From Onchidella celtica (taxonomy: Eukaryota; Mollusca; Gastropoda; Systellommatophora; Onchidiidae): 64,000 bases of DNA. The stretch lies in assembly GCA_963931925.1 (NCBI GenBank), contig OZ007572.1:26701191-26765190 (forward strand). The letters are read 5' to 3'. Below are positions 12,685-22,952 of this stretch, piece after piece. A program made the translations under genes and the position numbers. Numbering within the stretch: the stretch's first letter is position 1; each line of letters starts with the position of its first letter. Under the pieces are notes generated by a model. The model was given only the letters and a program-made list of their open reading frames with translations, was not told where the DNA came from and did not search any database.

Positions 12685-13892
12685 TGTCACGATTAAGGCT
12701 GACCTTGTACGCCACGAGTATAGAGGGGGTTAAACTTAGTAGGGGAGAAGGGGAGTTTAAAGTTGTTGTCGAGCATGAAAGATTAAATATCACGAGGAAG
12801 GTCGGTGGCCTTGTGCGCCACGAGTCTAAGGGGGGTGAGCTTAGCAGGGGAAAACACGGTTTTTAACATTGTTGACGATCGTGGATAGATACACACGACT
12901 CGCTTTAAACTAGTCGCGTGTGCAAAAACCTCGGGAGTATAAGTAGAGGAGAAGCTCGACACACGAGGTTCCCAAATTATTCGTTCCTAGAGGAAGACGC
13001 AGCGAGAAGTGGTCCGGGCGACAAATGGAAGGTCGTGCCATGGGGACCAGGGGTGTTATGTATGTGAGGAATCTATGAAGGTTCCCAAGTTATTCATTCC
13101 TAAAGGAAGACGCAGAATTTATCGGTCCGGGCGACAAGTGGAAGGTCGTGCCAGTGGGGACCAGAAGTGTTAGGTGTGTGAGGGATCCATGATGTTCGCA
13201 TGTATTTTCCAATAAGAAGAATTTAATCGGTCCGGGCGACAAGTGGAAGGTCGTGCCATGGGGACCAGAAGTTGAGGAGTTCTGATGATAGGATGGGAAC
13301 CCATCAGAAGCTCGTGATTTGCGATGGCGGGTGTGAACCGTCGATGTGCTGTGTGTGTTTGCAGAAGAAGAGTCTTTGAGGACGGGATGATAACCCCTCA
13401 AGGAGCTAGTAATCTACGATGGCGGGTGTGAACTGTGTGTTCTTATTTGTGTGAAGCCAGGGACGTCTGTTTCCCCTTTTATCGTCGAAGTTAAATATCT
13501 AGAAAGGATCGTGTGAACTCTGGAGACGTAAAACTGCATCAACGAGGAGGGCTGCTGTTGACAGAGACTATTAAGTATACGTAGTTAAGTTTAGAGACAG
13601 AGGGATTAGATCTAGATGTGAAACGGGGAACAGATAATAGCCGTGATCCCCAAGAGTACATTTGAAGTATCTCTGTTTTTGTGATTATGTATGTGATTAT
13701 CATGAGTTGAATGTTTTGACATAAGTTTTGTCATGCATTTATAATTAAATATCGTTTAATTTAAATCTCACTCCATGTGTCCGTTGATCGCTGGTCCGCT
13801 TGCTTGGCCTGTTAGCTGGGTTTGAAAGGTAAATAAGTTAGGTACTCATCACACACGTGGTCGTGACCATCTTCACGCACGTGATCGTGACA
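12685..13892 (+). mobile_element. Solo LTR-like element (probable LTR-retrotransposon remnant)
   Basis: A 1208-bp element bounded by TGTCACGAT and its exact inverse ATCGTGACA, flanked on both sides by the 4-bp direct repeat CTAG (12681–12684, 13893–13896). TG…CA ends with a 4–5-bp duplication are the hallmark of LTR elements, and a TATA-like GTATAAGTAG lies near 12938. No protein-coding region is present, so it looks like a lone terminal repeat left after recombination. The intact ends and duplication suggest only moderate age. The alternative is a non-autonomous DNA element. Confidence 0.6.
13012..13440 (+). repeat. Internal direct repeats within the LTR-like element
   Basis: A ~38-bp block beginning GGTCCGGGCGACAARTGGAA recurs three times, near 13012, 13126 and 13228. 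A second block containing GATGGCGGGTGTGAACYG recurs twice, near 13323 and 13420. These are structural duplications inside the fossil element. Confidence 0.75.
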
Positions 13893-13896
13893 CTAG

Positions 13897-15019
13897 CATC
13901 AAATACATTTTTAGTAATATAAATAACCATTATTAATGTATAGTTATCATTGCACTGAACCTCAATGAACAGAAATGGACAAATAAAATATTCATGGAAT
14001 ATTTGGCTAGAAGGATTACTCATCTGTTGTTTTTCACTGTTCGGGACCATCTTGAAAGTACGCAAGCTCGATTATAGTAATTGTTTGTACGGTAACCTCT
14101 TCTCTTCCAGATGTACACTTTTCATATGCTTGGCCTCATGGTGAATATCCATGATAAGATCTTGATGTTCTATATCAACTTTCAGTGGCATTTGGCATCA
14201 AGGGGCTATCTAACTTTTTTCATTAGACTCCAACGAGTTAATCTACAGAAGAAAAAAAAACAATGGAAAAAACAAAAACAAATACCTTTCATTTCATTAC
14301 CATAACTGACACGCGAACGTACGTACACTCTACAGACCTCCCCCCTCCCCTCCCCCTCGCCGAAATTTACGTTTTTTTACACCGGGAACCAGCTCCATCC
14401 TTGACCTCCCTCTCCAAGCGAATGTACTTTTATGGACGGCGCCTGGTGCGAATGTACGTCAGCAAATTTCATTCTAGGGCTAGAGATGGTGTAATTGTAA
14501 CTCTAGACAAGACCGTTATCGCCTCCTACGCTTTCTGACATAAAAACGCCACAGGATGTCTACCTTTGTGCCGTTATATCACTCGTTATCGCTAATTGGC
14601 ATTTTCAAGCCACAGTAATCTGATTCGATTACCAGCTATTCTCTTGCACTTTTATAGTTCAGCTCTCACTTGTAGAAATTTAACACAGAAAACAAAAAAC
14701 GAAACAAAATTAAAATGAAATATAACCGATTCGACGAAACTCTATTTCATCTCTGTCTGTTTGCATACCCCTCCATCCGCCCATCAGTCTGTCTGTCTGT
14801 CTGCCTGCTTCTTTGTCCGTCAGTCTGCCTGTCTGCCTGTGCCCCCCTCTCTCTCTCTCTCTGTTCGTCCGTCTATCGACTTGAGACGAAATGTAAATGA
14901 TGCCCACCCCCAAACTAAAAAAACGAAAATCTAGATTTGGGAATAAATCATAGGGTGCTTTTCTTTTCAGAAAACAACAGCAACAACAGACTAGGACTTC
15001 ACTCATTTAATATTACACA
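13897..15019. other. Intronic stretch with a degraded Rep-C-like segment
   Basis: Between ~14105 and 14420 blocks resemble Rep-C: GTACACTTTTCATATGC, TGATAAGATCTTGATGTTC, ACGTACACTCTACAGACC, then a C-run. The ends are not definable. The CT/TG-rich tract at 14776–14865 is simple repeat. No gene was recognised. Confidence 0.4.
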
Positions 15020-15249
15020 TCGCGAGTTTAATTCGTTTTTCTTCTATCTCCATTTCTGAAAAACTGGAAATCTTTTAAAATGCAGACGAGGTATAACAAA
15101 TGCACACTTTGACACTTGTTTAAAATGCCCTGTGGCATTTATCAAACCGTGTCACAGGCCCTATCATAACTCTAAAGCTTTTTAAAGCCGCAAGTCGAAC
15201 TTCTCAGTTGAGCAAAACATGGAGTTGGCCCAAACAAGAACCACGGTGA
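15020..15249 (-). mobile_element. Rep-A MITE, copy 3 (reverse orientation)
   Basis: Reads as Rep-A on the minus strand. On the plus strand the order is TCGCGAG, CTATCTCCATTTCTGAAAAA, AACAAATGCACACTTTGACA, then ACTTCTCAGTTGAGCAAAA, GGAGTTGG and CAAACAAGAACCACGGTGA. Both inverted ends are present. Confidence 0.75.
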
Positions 15250-15461
15250 TACATCTACAGTTTTCTTGGCCTCTGCCAAAGAACACGTCAAAAGAACAAC
15301 CAAACAAAACAAAACAAAAACAAACAAAAGTTAAAAAACAACAGATTAAAAACAAAGTGGTCTCGTGATTGCATTAGTTTCGTCCAAGGTCCAGTTTTTT
15401 GCGCGAAACTGATTACCACTCCTCTAGTCTGACTACAATCGTCTTGCATACCAGCCACAGG

Positions 15462-15696
15462 CCTTTAGTAAAATGTCATGGTTTTTTGTTCCAAAACAGA
15501 TTAATGTAGTGTAATTTGAGTTTGAGTTATCCTGTAATTATATAATCCTTTAGTAAAATGTCATGGCTCTTTGTTCCAAAACAAATTAATGTAGTGTAAT
15601 TTGAGTTTGAATTATCGTGTAATTATATAATCCTTTAGTAAAAATGTCATGGCTCTTTGTTCCAAAACAAATCGTGAAGTGTAATTTGAGTTTGAA
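15462..15696 (+). repeat. 85-bp tandem repeat, ~2.7 units
   Basis: The block CCTTTAGTAAAATGTCATGG starts at 15462, 15547 and 15632 (one unit has an extra A). Units are nearly identical, so the array is recent. The last unit runs into the SINE-like block described next. Confidence 0.85.
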
Positions 15697-15800
15697 TTTG
15701 GAAGAAGCACGTCGACGCGATAACGATCACACTGTGCTAGGAAAAAAGCCAGTTGATAGACAAAATGTAACTGAATGATAGATCAGAAGGAGACCCCGCC
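15690..15800 (+). repeat. SINE-like block Rep-S2, copy
   Basis: Carries GAGTTTGAATTTGG…CACGTCGACGCGATAACG, then CACTGTGCTAGG, GATAGACA and AGATCAGAAGGAGACC. The same order recurs at 22528–22650 and 44938–45068 and in parts elsewhere, marking a dispersed family, probably the body of a tRNA-SINE. Confidence 0.55.
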
Positions 15801-15889
15801 AGATTGGAGCGCCCACCCACCAACCATCTACAAATACAGCGTAAAAGGATTTCCAGAATAAGAACATGGACAACTTTATTTAACACTCA

Positions 15890-16322
15890 GGGATCATCCA
15901 TAATGTACATTTAAGCTCAAATTTGCCAACTTTTTTTTTTTTACTATGACCCCCCCCCCCCCCCCCCAGGAACGCTTTTCATAAGCTTGACCCCAACAAC
16001 CACTCCTCCCCCGTCCTTGTTATTAGAGTGTCACCATTAGAACGGCCCATGATAAAGCCTCGATGTTCTGAACTTTTAAGTAGCATTTTGCACTGAATGT
16101 TTTATTTTAAAAAACTTGACTTTTCTATAAATTCTATACGACTTAATTTGCTGAAAAGAAAATAATTAAATGCAAACTTTTCAATTCGTTAGCATCACTG
16201 AAAAGCGTAAGTACACTTCCCAGACCTCGGGCCCCCCCTCCCCCAACCCCGTCCCCCATATACCCTTTCCATACCCTGAGGGCATCCCCCACACCCAGCC
16301 TACATACTTTACAGGTGGTCCC
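15890..16322 (+). mobile_element. Rep-C MITE, copy (GGGATCATCCATAATG end)
   Basis: Left end GGGATCATCCATAATGTAC; right end resembles the inverse (GGTGGTCCC). Between them are a C-run at about 15951–15967 and the block TGATAAAGCCTCGATGTTC. The middle block AGCGTAAGTACACTTCCCAG is followed by another C-rich tract. The same order occurs at 25735–26139. Confidence 0.55.
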
Positions 16323-16533
16323 TTCATGTTGACTTCACGAACGAAAACGCACACGAACTTTCATTAAAGAACAAAACACCCATGTAACCTGTAACACAAT
16401 TTACACAAGTAGTATTTAATTGCTATGAAAAAAAAAACAGACAGAAAATCTCGTTGGCAAAAGGAGACCAGAATACCCAACTGCAATAGAAAAAAATGTG
16501 AATTGTGAAAAGATCCTAAAACCACATAAAGCG

Positions 16534-16722
16534 GTGTTTTCATGTGTACCGAAACGGAAACGGCAACAGAAACGTCAAAAATCCATGAAGTCTAAAAAGA
16601 AAGAGTTTCCATGTGTACAGAATCGGTGCACCTGTACACATGAAAACAATATTTCTATTTCACCACTTGAAGGGTCTTTGACCTTTCCGTTTCTCTTTCC
16701 TTTTCCGTACACAAGAAAACAC
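16534..16722. mobile_element. Foldback MITE next to an opsin splice donor
   Basis: The arms GTGTTTTCATGTGTACCGAA… and …TTCCGTACACAAGAAAACAC are inverted copies over about 46 bp with mismatches. Inner sub-repeats of GTACACATGAAAAC also pair. It is non-coding. Its right end lies 46 bp from the 3' end of the opsin exon at 16769–16888. The target-site duplication is not clear. Confidence 0.65.
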
Positions 16723-16768
16723 AGCTTAATTAAGGAGAAAACCTACCCAAGTTGGTATTCATGCTTAC

Positions 16769-16888
16769 CTTGACATTTGGCGATCACAGGTGGAATAGTG
16801 GCAAAGATTGGTGGTATGAGATGACTTCCAAAGAAGGCCGAGATGAAGGAAACAACAGTGTAGGGCATCCAACAACCCAGAAAGCTCA
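16769..16888 (-). CDS. Opsin exon: TM6–TM7 with retinal-binding lysine
   Basis: The acceptor ATTTCCACAG lies above 16888; the donor CAAG|GTAAGC lies below 16769. The exon is 120 nt with phase 2 at its start and 1 at its end, matching its neighbours. It encodes SFLGCWMPYTVVSFISAFFG, containing the CWxP toggle of TM6, then an extracellular loop, then IPPVIAKCQ of TM7. The Lys is at the spacing from DPxxY expected of the Schiff-base lysine (bovine K296), so the product should bind retinal covalently. The intron falls between this Lys and the NPxxY-equivalent motif. Confidence 0.93.
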
Positions 16889-17062
16889 CTGTGGAAATAA
16901 ACAATAACTAATTAGTCTGGCATTAATACAACAGAAACAACGCTAACGAAAGGGCGCCAGAAATCAAATTATGAAAGGACACCAAGAAATCTAATAAGGA
17001 AATGACACAAAAACAGAAACAAAAAGATAAAAACTTAAACAAGCAAATCACGAAAGAGCCAA

Positions 17063-17490
17063 AAAATCAAATTACAAAAGAATGTCAACAAAAAGTAAAT
17101 ATATAAAATAAAATAAAATAAAAATTCGAAAGGCCACCAAAATAATAAACTATGAAAGTACACTAAGAAATCAAATTACAAAAGAATGTCAACAAAAAGT
17201 AAATATATAAAATAAAATAAAATAAAAATTCGAAAGGCCACCAAAATAATAAACTATGAAAGTACACTAAGAAATCAAATTACAAAAGAATGTCAACAAA
17301 AAGTAAATATATAAAATAAAATAAAATAAAAATTCCAAAGGCCACCAAAATAATAAACTATGAAAGTACACTAAGAAATCAAATTACAAAAGAATGTCAA
17401 CAAAAAGTAAATATATAAAATAAAATAAAATAAAAATTCGAAAGGCCACCAAAATAATAAACTATGAAAGTACACTAAGAAATCAAATTA
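17063..17490 (+). repeat. 104-bp tandem satellite, about four units
   Basis: GAATGTCAACAAAAAGTAAA recurs with exactly 104-bp spacing (AATGTC at 17081, 17185, 17289, 17393). Units are almost identical and contain (AAATA)n plus AAGGCCACCAAAATAATAAA. The uniformity implies recent expansion. Confidence 0.92.
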
Positions 17491-17866
17491 CGAAGCGACC
17501 ACAAAAAGAAGCACAGACACGCTCTCCCGTTACGGTAATGAATCGACAAAATAGACTGAGATTTTATACAAATCCAAATTAATATAGACTATCTGTTATG
17601 TGCTCACACAGGGAAACAAAGAGTGTAATAGTGGGCGGTATTGATGAACAGATTTGGGTGTACATTAAAAAAAAAAAAGATATCTATTTATATTTTGTAT
17701 ACTTCTTTGATCCGATTTGGGAAATCTGCCTTATGTCATTGCAGCCCTGTTATGACTGGAGCAGACACGTCGTGGCCACAGTGCAGCGCCGGTCGGCAGT
17801 TTTTTTTCGTAGTTGTTTTTTTTTTTTGGGGGGGGGGGGTGTTGGTGGTGGTGGTAGGGATTAGTT
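17491..17866. other. Intronic stretch, no gene recognised
   Basis: Unique-looking sequence ending in T- and G-runs (about 17815–17886). Those runs include the poly-A tail, seen as poly-T, of the SINE that follows. Confidence 0.4.
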
Positions 17867-18150
17867 GTTTTTTTTTTTTTTTTTAAATTTTGCCAAGGGC
17901 GCGGCCTTGTTAAGCACGCTCTTCTCGAGTTCCAACTCCGATGGTATCTTTAACGTGCGCAACGTGCACAGAGGCCACCCCAGTTTTTCCGAGAAGCCTA
18001 GGTGCTCGATTCCACCTACCACAGGATCAGGGACAGGAAAATTATGAGAAAAATCCCAAAATTCCAACATGCCTTTACCGATCGGCATTCGAACCCGGCA
18101 CCTTCTGCATGAGAGGCAAACACCTTACCTCTAGACCACCGGGCCCCATA
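17867..18150 (-). mobile_element. tRNA-derived SINE, full-length looking
   Basis: On the minus strand it starts with a tRNA-like head. The A box is GGTGGTCTAGAGGTAAGG (18122–18141 region) and the B box is GGGTTCGAATGCC (18084–18096). Next come a body containing GTGCACGTTGCGCACGTTA and GGCCGCGCCCTTGGC, and an A-rich tail seen as T-run 17868–17884. The head resembles a tRNA-Glu-type sequence by eye. Such elements are transcribed by RNA polymerase III and copied by LINE machinery. Confidence 0.8.
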
Positions 18151-18688
18151 AACACAGGATCGCAAATATTCAAAACGAACACATGCATTGCAACAGACAG
18201 ACAGCATAATCCCTTGAAAAGATTAAACCGTGCTTCTGATCAACAAGATTTTCTTCCGAAGTTATGTTATCATGTTTAAAAACAAATTATACTGAAAACA
18301 TCCGACGTAGGCAGATTAAGCCGGGTCGGTGTAAATGGAATGGACTGAGCAGAAAGTTACAAGTTGAGCCAATGTTACTGTACATATTGAACCAAAATCA
18401 CCATAGAAATTGAGCCAAAATGGACAAGTGCAACTGTGTTTTCGAAGATTTACTGTAATTTTCAATTTACTTATTGGGCACGGATAAAGCAGTCACAGTT
18501 TTAAAAAAAAAAATCGATTCACATAAATATATTCCTTATTAAGTTCCTACGGACGAAAATGTGGCTGAGCGAAGAATTTAATTGGAAAAACTCTACGTCT
18601 ATCACAAGAACAGCTGCGCCAAATACTGTGAAACATCAACAACTAGATGACCTACCGGGCATTGCCAGGAATAAACAATCATGTGCTC
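18151..18688. other. Intronic stretch, no gene recognised
   Basis: Nothing recognised except ordinary AT-rich sequence between the SINE and the CT tract. Confidence 0.35.
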
Positions 18689-18708
18689 CCCCCCCCCTCT
18701 CTCTCTCT

Positions 18709-18769
<61 letters not shown>

Positions 18770-19108
18770 ACTCTCTCTCTCATATAATAAAAGTAACAAC
18801 TATAGTCTTGCTTCAGAACTCATGCGCACCAGAACACTACGCACCAAACTGAACGCTTGATCCGGTTACTTTTTATGACATGCGCGGTACTATATATTAC
18901 GAAACAAACATTCAAATATACAGATGTTACATAGCAATAAACATTGTTATTTTTTTAAAAATACATGCTTGAAGTAAACAACTTTTAATTATAGCCATCA
19001 TCTTCCTTATCTCAATTGCCACCTTCCTACCAAATTTAAGGCTTGAAGAGTGTATAGTTTGGTCAGTTAGTCATGCCAAAGGTTGCAAGTTACTGAAATA
19101 TATAATAA
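18689..19108 (+). repeat. Dispersed repeat Rep-E, copy 1 (with CT head)
   Basis: A (C)n(CT)n head to ~18780, then ~330 bp starting ATATAATAAAAGTAA and ending AAGTTACTGAA. It is nearly identical by eye to 55080–55438 in the same orientation. Shared landmarks: GAACTCATGCGCACCAGAAC, ATGTTACATAGCAATAAACA, TGTATAGTTTGGTCAGTTA. No coding potential. Confidence 0.8.
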
Positions 19109-19304
19109 AGATTATAATTATTCATACTAATGATCTGGCCCAGTCTGCGTGGTGTTTGGTATACGGAGTTTTGGCTCAATCTATACATATGGGTACACCA
19201 GTAACTACTTCATTCTCCGAATGATAAAAAAAAAACAAAGGACACCACTTCAGCCCGAAATGAATCCGTACAAAAACATCTGATGCCGAGATGAGTAGGG
19301 TCAT

Positions 19305-19744
19305 CAAAGATACTAGAAACGATAACATGAGACACTGTCTTCTTCGCACCACTAAAAAAAAAAACGTTAACACAATTTCCGCGCTGACGGGAGGGGGGGG
19401 GGGAGGGAGGAGCCCATGGCGCATAGTATTAAAAAGAATGCTTGATATAATGGTAAATTTATGATGCAAAATTGTGGCAGTGCTACTAACTGAGACTAAA
19501 AAAAGAAAAAAGAAAAAAAAATAGCCAGAGTTTTCCCACAGCGACTGAGGTTATAATTCCACAATAAGTGGCGTCAATCAAGACCTAAAGCGATAGCTGA
19601 ACAGTGAACAAAATTCAATATTTTCCCTATTTGGCTTTGTAAAATACGGCACTTTTCGTGACCTCCGCGCGTTTGCCGCTAGGTGGCGGTGCGAAATCTG
19701 TGCACGCTAATAGCTGTCTCATCTTATCAACTGTAGTATCTTTG
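19305..19744. mobile_element. Rep-B MITE, copy 1
   Basis: A ~440-bp element. Its inverted ends are CAAAGATACTAGAAACGATA… and …GTATCTTTG, extending ~30 bp to GATGAGACA/TGTCTCATC. The 7-bp direct repeat GGGTCAT flanks it. It has a poly-G and an A-rich interior. A near copy lies at 23951–24362. It is non-coding. Confidence 0.75.
19676..19690 (+). promoter_or_regulatory. CTCF-like motif inside Rep-B copy 1
   Basis: CCGCTAGGTGGCGGT matches the known animal CTCF core (CCASYAGRKGGCRSY) at 14 of 15 positions by eye. The same 15-mer is preserved in the second Rep-B copy although the copies differ elsewhere. Binding is inferred only. Confidence 0.3.
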
Positions 19745-20130
19745 GGGTCATCCACAAAACTCAGTGATTAATGGATAAACAGGACAGTACACAGTGTGCA
19801 GTGGTGCGCACCGAGAATTTTTCAGGAAGTGATAATGTCATGGGCTCAAATTTATGTTCGTGAAAATAAAGGATCTAATCAGAGGGAGACAGTTAGAGAT
19901 GCAAAGCAAACTCAAAAAAAAAAAACCCAACTTCCCCACCATTTCAAATCTCCAAATCTAAAAAGAAACCTTTGACAGGTCAAAAGGAAGGCACGTGTAA
20001 AATTTCATGTAAATCCGAGCTGTGTGAGCGGCGATACGGCTTGTTAGAAATCCCGCGAGTATTAAAAATTTATATAAAATAATTGTTGTTTTCTTTCTGG
20101 CTCGCGGGTGGTTGGAGGGGGGGGGGGGCC
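19745..20130. other. Intronic stretch, no gene recognised
   Basis: Begins with GGGGTCATCCACAAAACTC, which resembles a Rep-C end, but the rest shows no clear relation. Confidence 0.35.
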
Positions 20131-20275
20131 CCGCTTCGGGTAGGGTCTCCTCCTGTCCTATCGATCTGTTAAAACACGGCGAGAAATGAGATTAGACGCC
20201 ACCCCACGCTGCATGTGAACCTCAGATCTCATGCACCCCAGCCATGCGTTCTAACCATTGGGCACCTGTGCGCGA
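20131..20275 (-). mobile_element. tRNA-derived SINE (second type), reverse orientation
   Basis: The minus strand shows an A-box-like CAATGGTTAGAACGCATGG and a B-box-like GAGGTTCACATGC (about 20219–20264). The tail GATAGGACAGGAGGAGACC matches the end of Rep-S2 blocks elsewhere. It probably represents the tRNA head plus tail of the Rep-S2 SINE family. Confidence 0.55.
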
Positions 20276-20947
20276 AAAAAGAAGAGGAGAAAGGAGGAGC
20301 TCGAGTGTGGTTGATGAAATAGAAAAAAAACAACAACAACAGACGAAGAGGAAGATGATGGGAGAGAGATGGAGAAAATTTGGCCAACACTTCGGAGGGA
20401 TAAAATTGTAAAGTTCTCTTGGTATTTGCGCTAATCAACGAATAAAAAACACTGCTAAATGTTAATTGCTAGTTAAAACAACGTTATTATTTTCAACAGC
20501 GACCAATTTCCCAATAAAAACAAAACTTTCCCTTTCTACCACGGTGTTTAACAATTGTAAACAAGTTAGATTTTTCGTAATTTAGTTTCACTGGTCAGGG
20601 TTCTGTTTCCTAGAAAGATTTCTGTTCGTTTTTTGTTTTTTTTTAAATGCTGATTTTAAGAGTTAGCATTCCACTAAACTTAACCATATGATAATATTTT
20701 TAATCATGCTGAACCGAATTTTCAATCACTACAAGTTTGTGTGTGTGCGTGTATGTGTATGTGTTTGTGTTTGTGAGTGAGTTTATTTTTTTTCATCTCA
20801 TTATTGTTTCAGTCTTCCGAAAATACCAGACTAAACCCTCATGGTTCATTTGTTTTAGAATATTGCAGCTGATCAAAATCCATACCTATTTCAAAATTTC
20901 ATTTCAAAATTAAGAGAAAAAGACACAACTAGCTAAATTTGCTCTTT
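20276..20947. other. Intronic stretch, no gene recognised
   Basis: AT-rich sequence with a short (TG)n at 20738–20785. No exon-like frame. Confidence 0.35.
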
Positions 20948-21984
20948 GGGGTCACCCATAATGTACACGTCGGCCGGGTGGCGGGGGGAAGAGACTTTTA
21001 ACAGCTTACGGAAAGTGTACACGGGGGGGGGGGGGGTGTCTGGGAGCATGCGTACGCTTTTCAACAATCGCAATAAAGTAGAATTTTCGGTTTTATTTAC
21101 TTTTTGTGTGCGTGTGTGTGTAGAAAATGAAGCCTTTACATAATATAATATAGAAGTCATGCCGCTAATGAAACAGTCAAACAATTCATGCAAAATGTCT
21201 TTTAAACGTCAAGGCTTCACCACCGGTATTCACTATTGTGACGGCCGTGCGCTTGTATGGGGGGGGGGGGGGAGTTGGGATGAGGGGGACGTGGGGGGGG
21301 GGGGAGTTTAAAGCCATAATATGTATGGGGGGGGGGGGAGTTGGGATGAGGGGGGACGTGGGGGGGGGGAGTTTAAAGCCATAATATGTATGGGGGGGGA
21401 GTTGGGATGAGGGGGGACGTGGGGGGGGGGGGGAGATTAAAGACATAATATGTATGGGGGGGGGGGAGTTGGGATGAGGGGGGACGTGGGGGGGGGAGTT
21501 TAAAGCCATAATATGTATGGGGGGGGGGGGAGTTGGGATGAGGGGGGACGTGGGGGGGGGGGAGATTAAAGCCATAATATGTATGGGGGGTGGAGTTTAA
21601 AGACATAATATGTATGGGGGGGGGGGAGATTAAAGACATAATATGTATGGGGGGTGGAGTTTAAAGACATAATATGTATTGGGGGGGGGGGGAGATTAAA
21701 GACATAATATGTATGGGGGGGGGAGATTAAAGACATAATATGTATGGGGGGGGGTGGAGTTTAAAGCCATAATATGTATGGGGGGTGGAGTTTAAAGACA
21801 TAATATGTATGGGGGGGGGGAGATTAAAGACATAATATGTATGGGGGGGGGAGTTTAAAGACATAATATGTATGGGGGGGGGGGAGATTAAAGACATAAT
21901 ATGTATGAAAAGCGTCCAAAAGGGGAGGAGGGGTCAAGTATCGCCAAAATTGAGCTTACGTACCGCTACTTTATGTATGACCCC
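20948..21984. mobile_element. Rep-C MITE enlarged by an internal minisatellite
   Basis: Left end GGGGTCACCCATAATGTACA; right end is its imperfect inverse TACTTTATGTATGACCCC. The 4-bp direct repeat CTTT flanks both. The left part matches the other Rep-C copies (ACGCTTTTCAACAATCGCAA-like, GTCAAACAATTCATGCAAAA, CGTCAAGGCTTC, GACGGCCGTGCGC). The centre is replaced by ~650 bp of G-rich tandem repeats, making this copy more than twice the usual ~400 bp. Confidence 0.7.
21256..21906 (+). repeat. G-run minisatellite, about 15 units
   Basis: CATAATATGTAT occurs 15 times, each followed by a run of 6–13 G. The first five units are ~70–80 bp because they also carry GTTGGGATGAGGGG and ACGTGGGG. The later ten are ~30–40 bp and read GGGGAGATTAAAGACATAAT or GTGGAGTTTAAAGACATAAT. 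The plus strand has very high G-quadruplex potential; the minus (opsin-sense) strand is C-rich. Pro-rich open frames here are artefacts. Confidence 0.93.
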
Positions 21985-22952
21985 CTTTACAATCTGAATT
22001 ATGATGAATTTATGCGCCCGCATTCACGTAACCAAATTCCGGGCGGAAAAAGGTGTGCAGCAGGGATGTGCAGTACAAAACGTCTCGTTATCATCTTGTT
22101 TGTTTGTTCATTCGTGCCATTTGGGTCCATTTTGTAATCCTGTTCTGTCATGCATGCCTGCTGTCTGGCTATTTCTTCCTCGGGGGATTCAAAATTTAAC
22201 AGACGGTAAAAAAAAACAACACGCACTACCTCGGCCGAGTTGTCTTCGGAGACTGTAGACTGTGCCATAATAGAATTTGAGTATTGAGTTTGAAGAAACC
22301 ACGTCGACACGATAACGGTCACATTAATGATTATGTTGTCGGGCGCCTGAAGGTTTTCCCAAGATCAGCTTAAAGCTATCTCATTCCATCTCCACATTAG
22401 CACGTTTCCAGGAAATCGCTTGCAGAGTTTTGTAGGTAAACTTCACAGTGTTAAGAAAAAAGTTTTGAAATACTTTAGAATCTTCTCACCGAACTGAGAT
22501 ACCTCTGCGATTCTTTTGGGAGAAGTTGAAGTTTGAGTTTGATTTTGGAGAAATTATGTCGACACGATAACGGCGACATTGTGCTAGGCAGAAGCAAGAC
22601 AATAGACAGAATATAACAGAATGATAGGACAGAAGGAGATCACCAACTACCTGCTTTTTTGGTAGGAATGAGAGATAAAGAACATACTTTCCTATGTCAT
22701 ATTGTGGCTTTACCCCATTTTTTTACTCCGTAAAAAGTGAAGGTACAGTAAAGCAACACTGAAGTTGTCGATATAATTATTATACAAAACGTGTCGTCCT
22801 ATTGCCCAGGCAAGGAACATAGAACCCCGACAAAACAAAATAATCTTTCCTCCATCCTATCTTCCTTTTTTGTAAAAAAATAAATAAACATGCTTTCTCC
22901 TTCTCCTCCTCCCTCACCCAACCTCCCCTCCCCCAACCATCTCTTCAGTTTT
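21985..22952. other. Intronic stretch with Rep-S2 fragments
   Basis: Contains two Rep-S2 blocks: a short one at about 22262–22325 (GTCGACACGATAACGGTCAC) and a longer one at 22528–22650 that continues through TGTGCTAGGCAGAAGCAAGA. A C-rich stretch precedes the next Rep-A. No gene recognised. Confidence 0.5.
22528..22650 (+). repeat. SINE-like block Rep-S2, best copy
   Basis: Order: GAAGTTTGAGTTTG, TGTCGACACGATAACGG, CATTGTGCTAGGCAGAAGC, AGACAATAGACAGAAT, GATAGGACAGAAGGAGATC. It is the reference for partial copies at 15690, 22262, 41588 and 44938. Related GAGTTTG / ACGGCGYGT motifs occur near 44230, 55480 and 61960. Confidence 0.6.

Larger units (their letters stand above)
990..16768 (-). other. 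Opsin intron (~15.8 kb) between the TM6/TM7 exon and the last exon
   Basis: Donor CAAG|GTAAGC at its high-coordinate end, acceptor TTTTTTACAG at its low end. It is repeat-rich and contains MITEs, a solo-LTR-like element, satellites and a pyrimidine tract, itemised separately. No other exon was recognised in it on either strand. Confidence 0.85.

Noticed and set aside
17063-17490. Regular repeats considered as a CRISPR array
   Set aside because: The repeats are head-to-tail 104-bp units without unique spacers, and the DNA is an animal intron.
18084-18150. Possible functional tRNA gene (A and B boxes present)
   Set aside because: The body continues into a SINE with an A-rich tail and the acceptor-stem halves do not pair. 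It is a tRNA-derived SINE head.
21186-21639. Pro-rich, tandemly repeated open frames (up to 129 codons)
   Set aside because: They are translations of the G-run minisatellite, and the frame depends on G-run length.
22060-22140. VQQGC-like peptide resembling an RT motif near the Rep-C edge
   Set aside because: Only a few residues match, with no neighbouring polymerase motifs in any frame.
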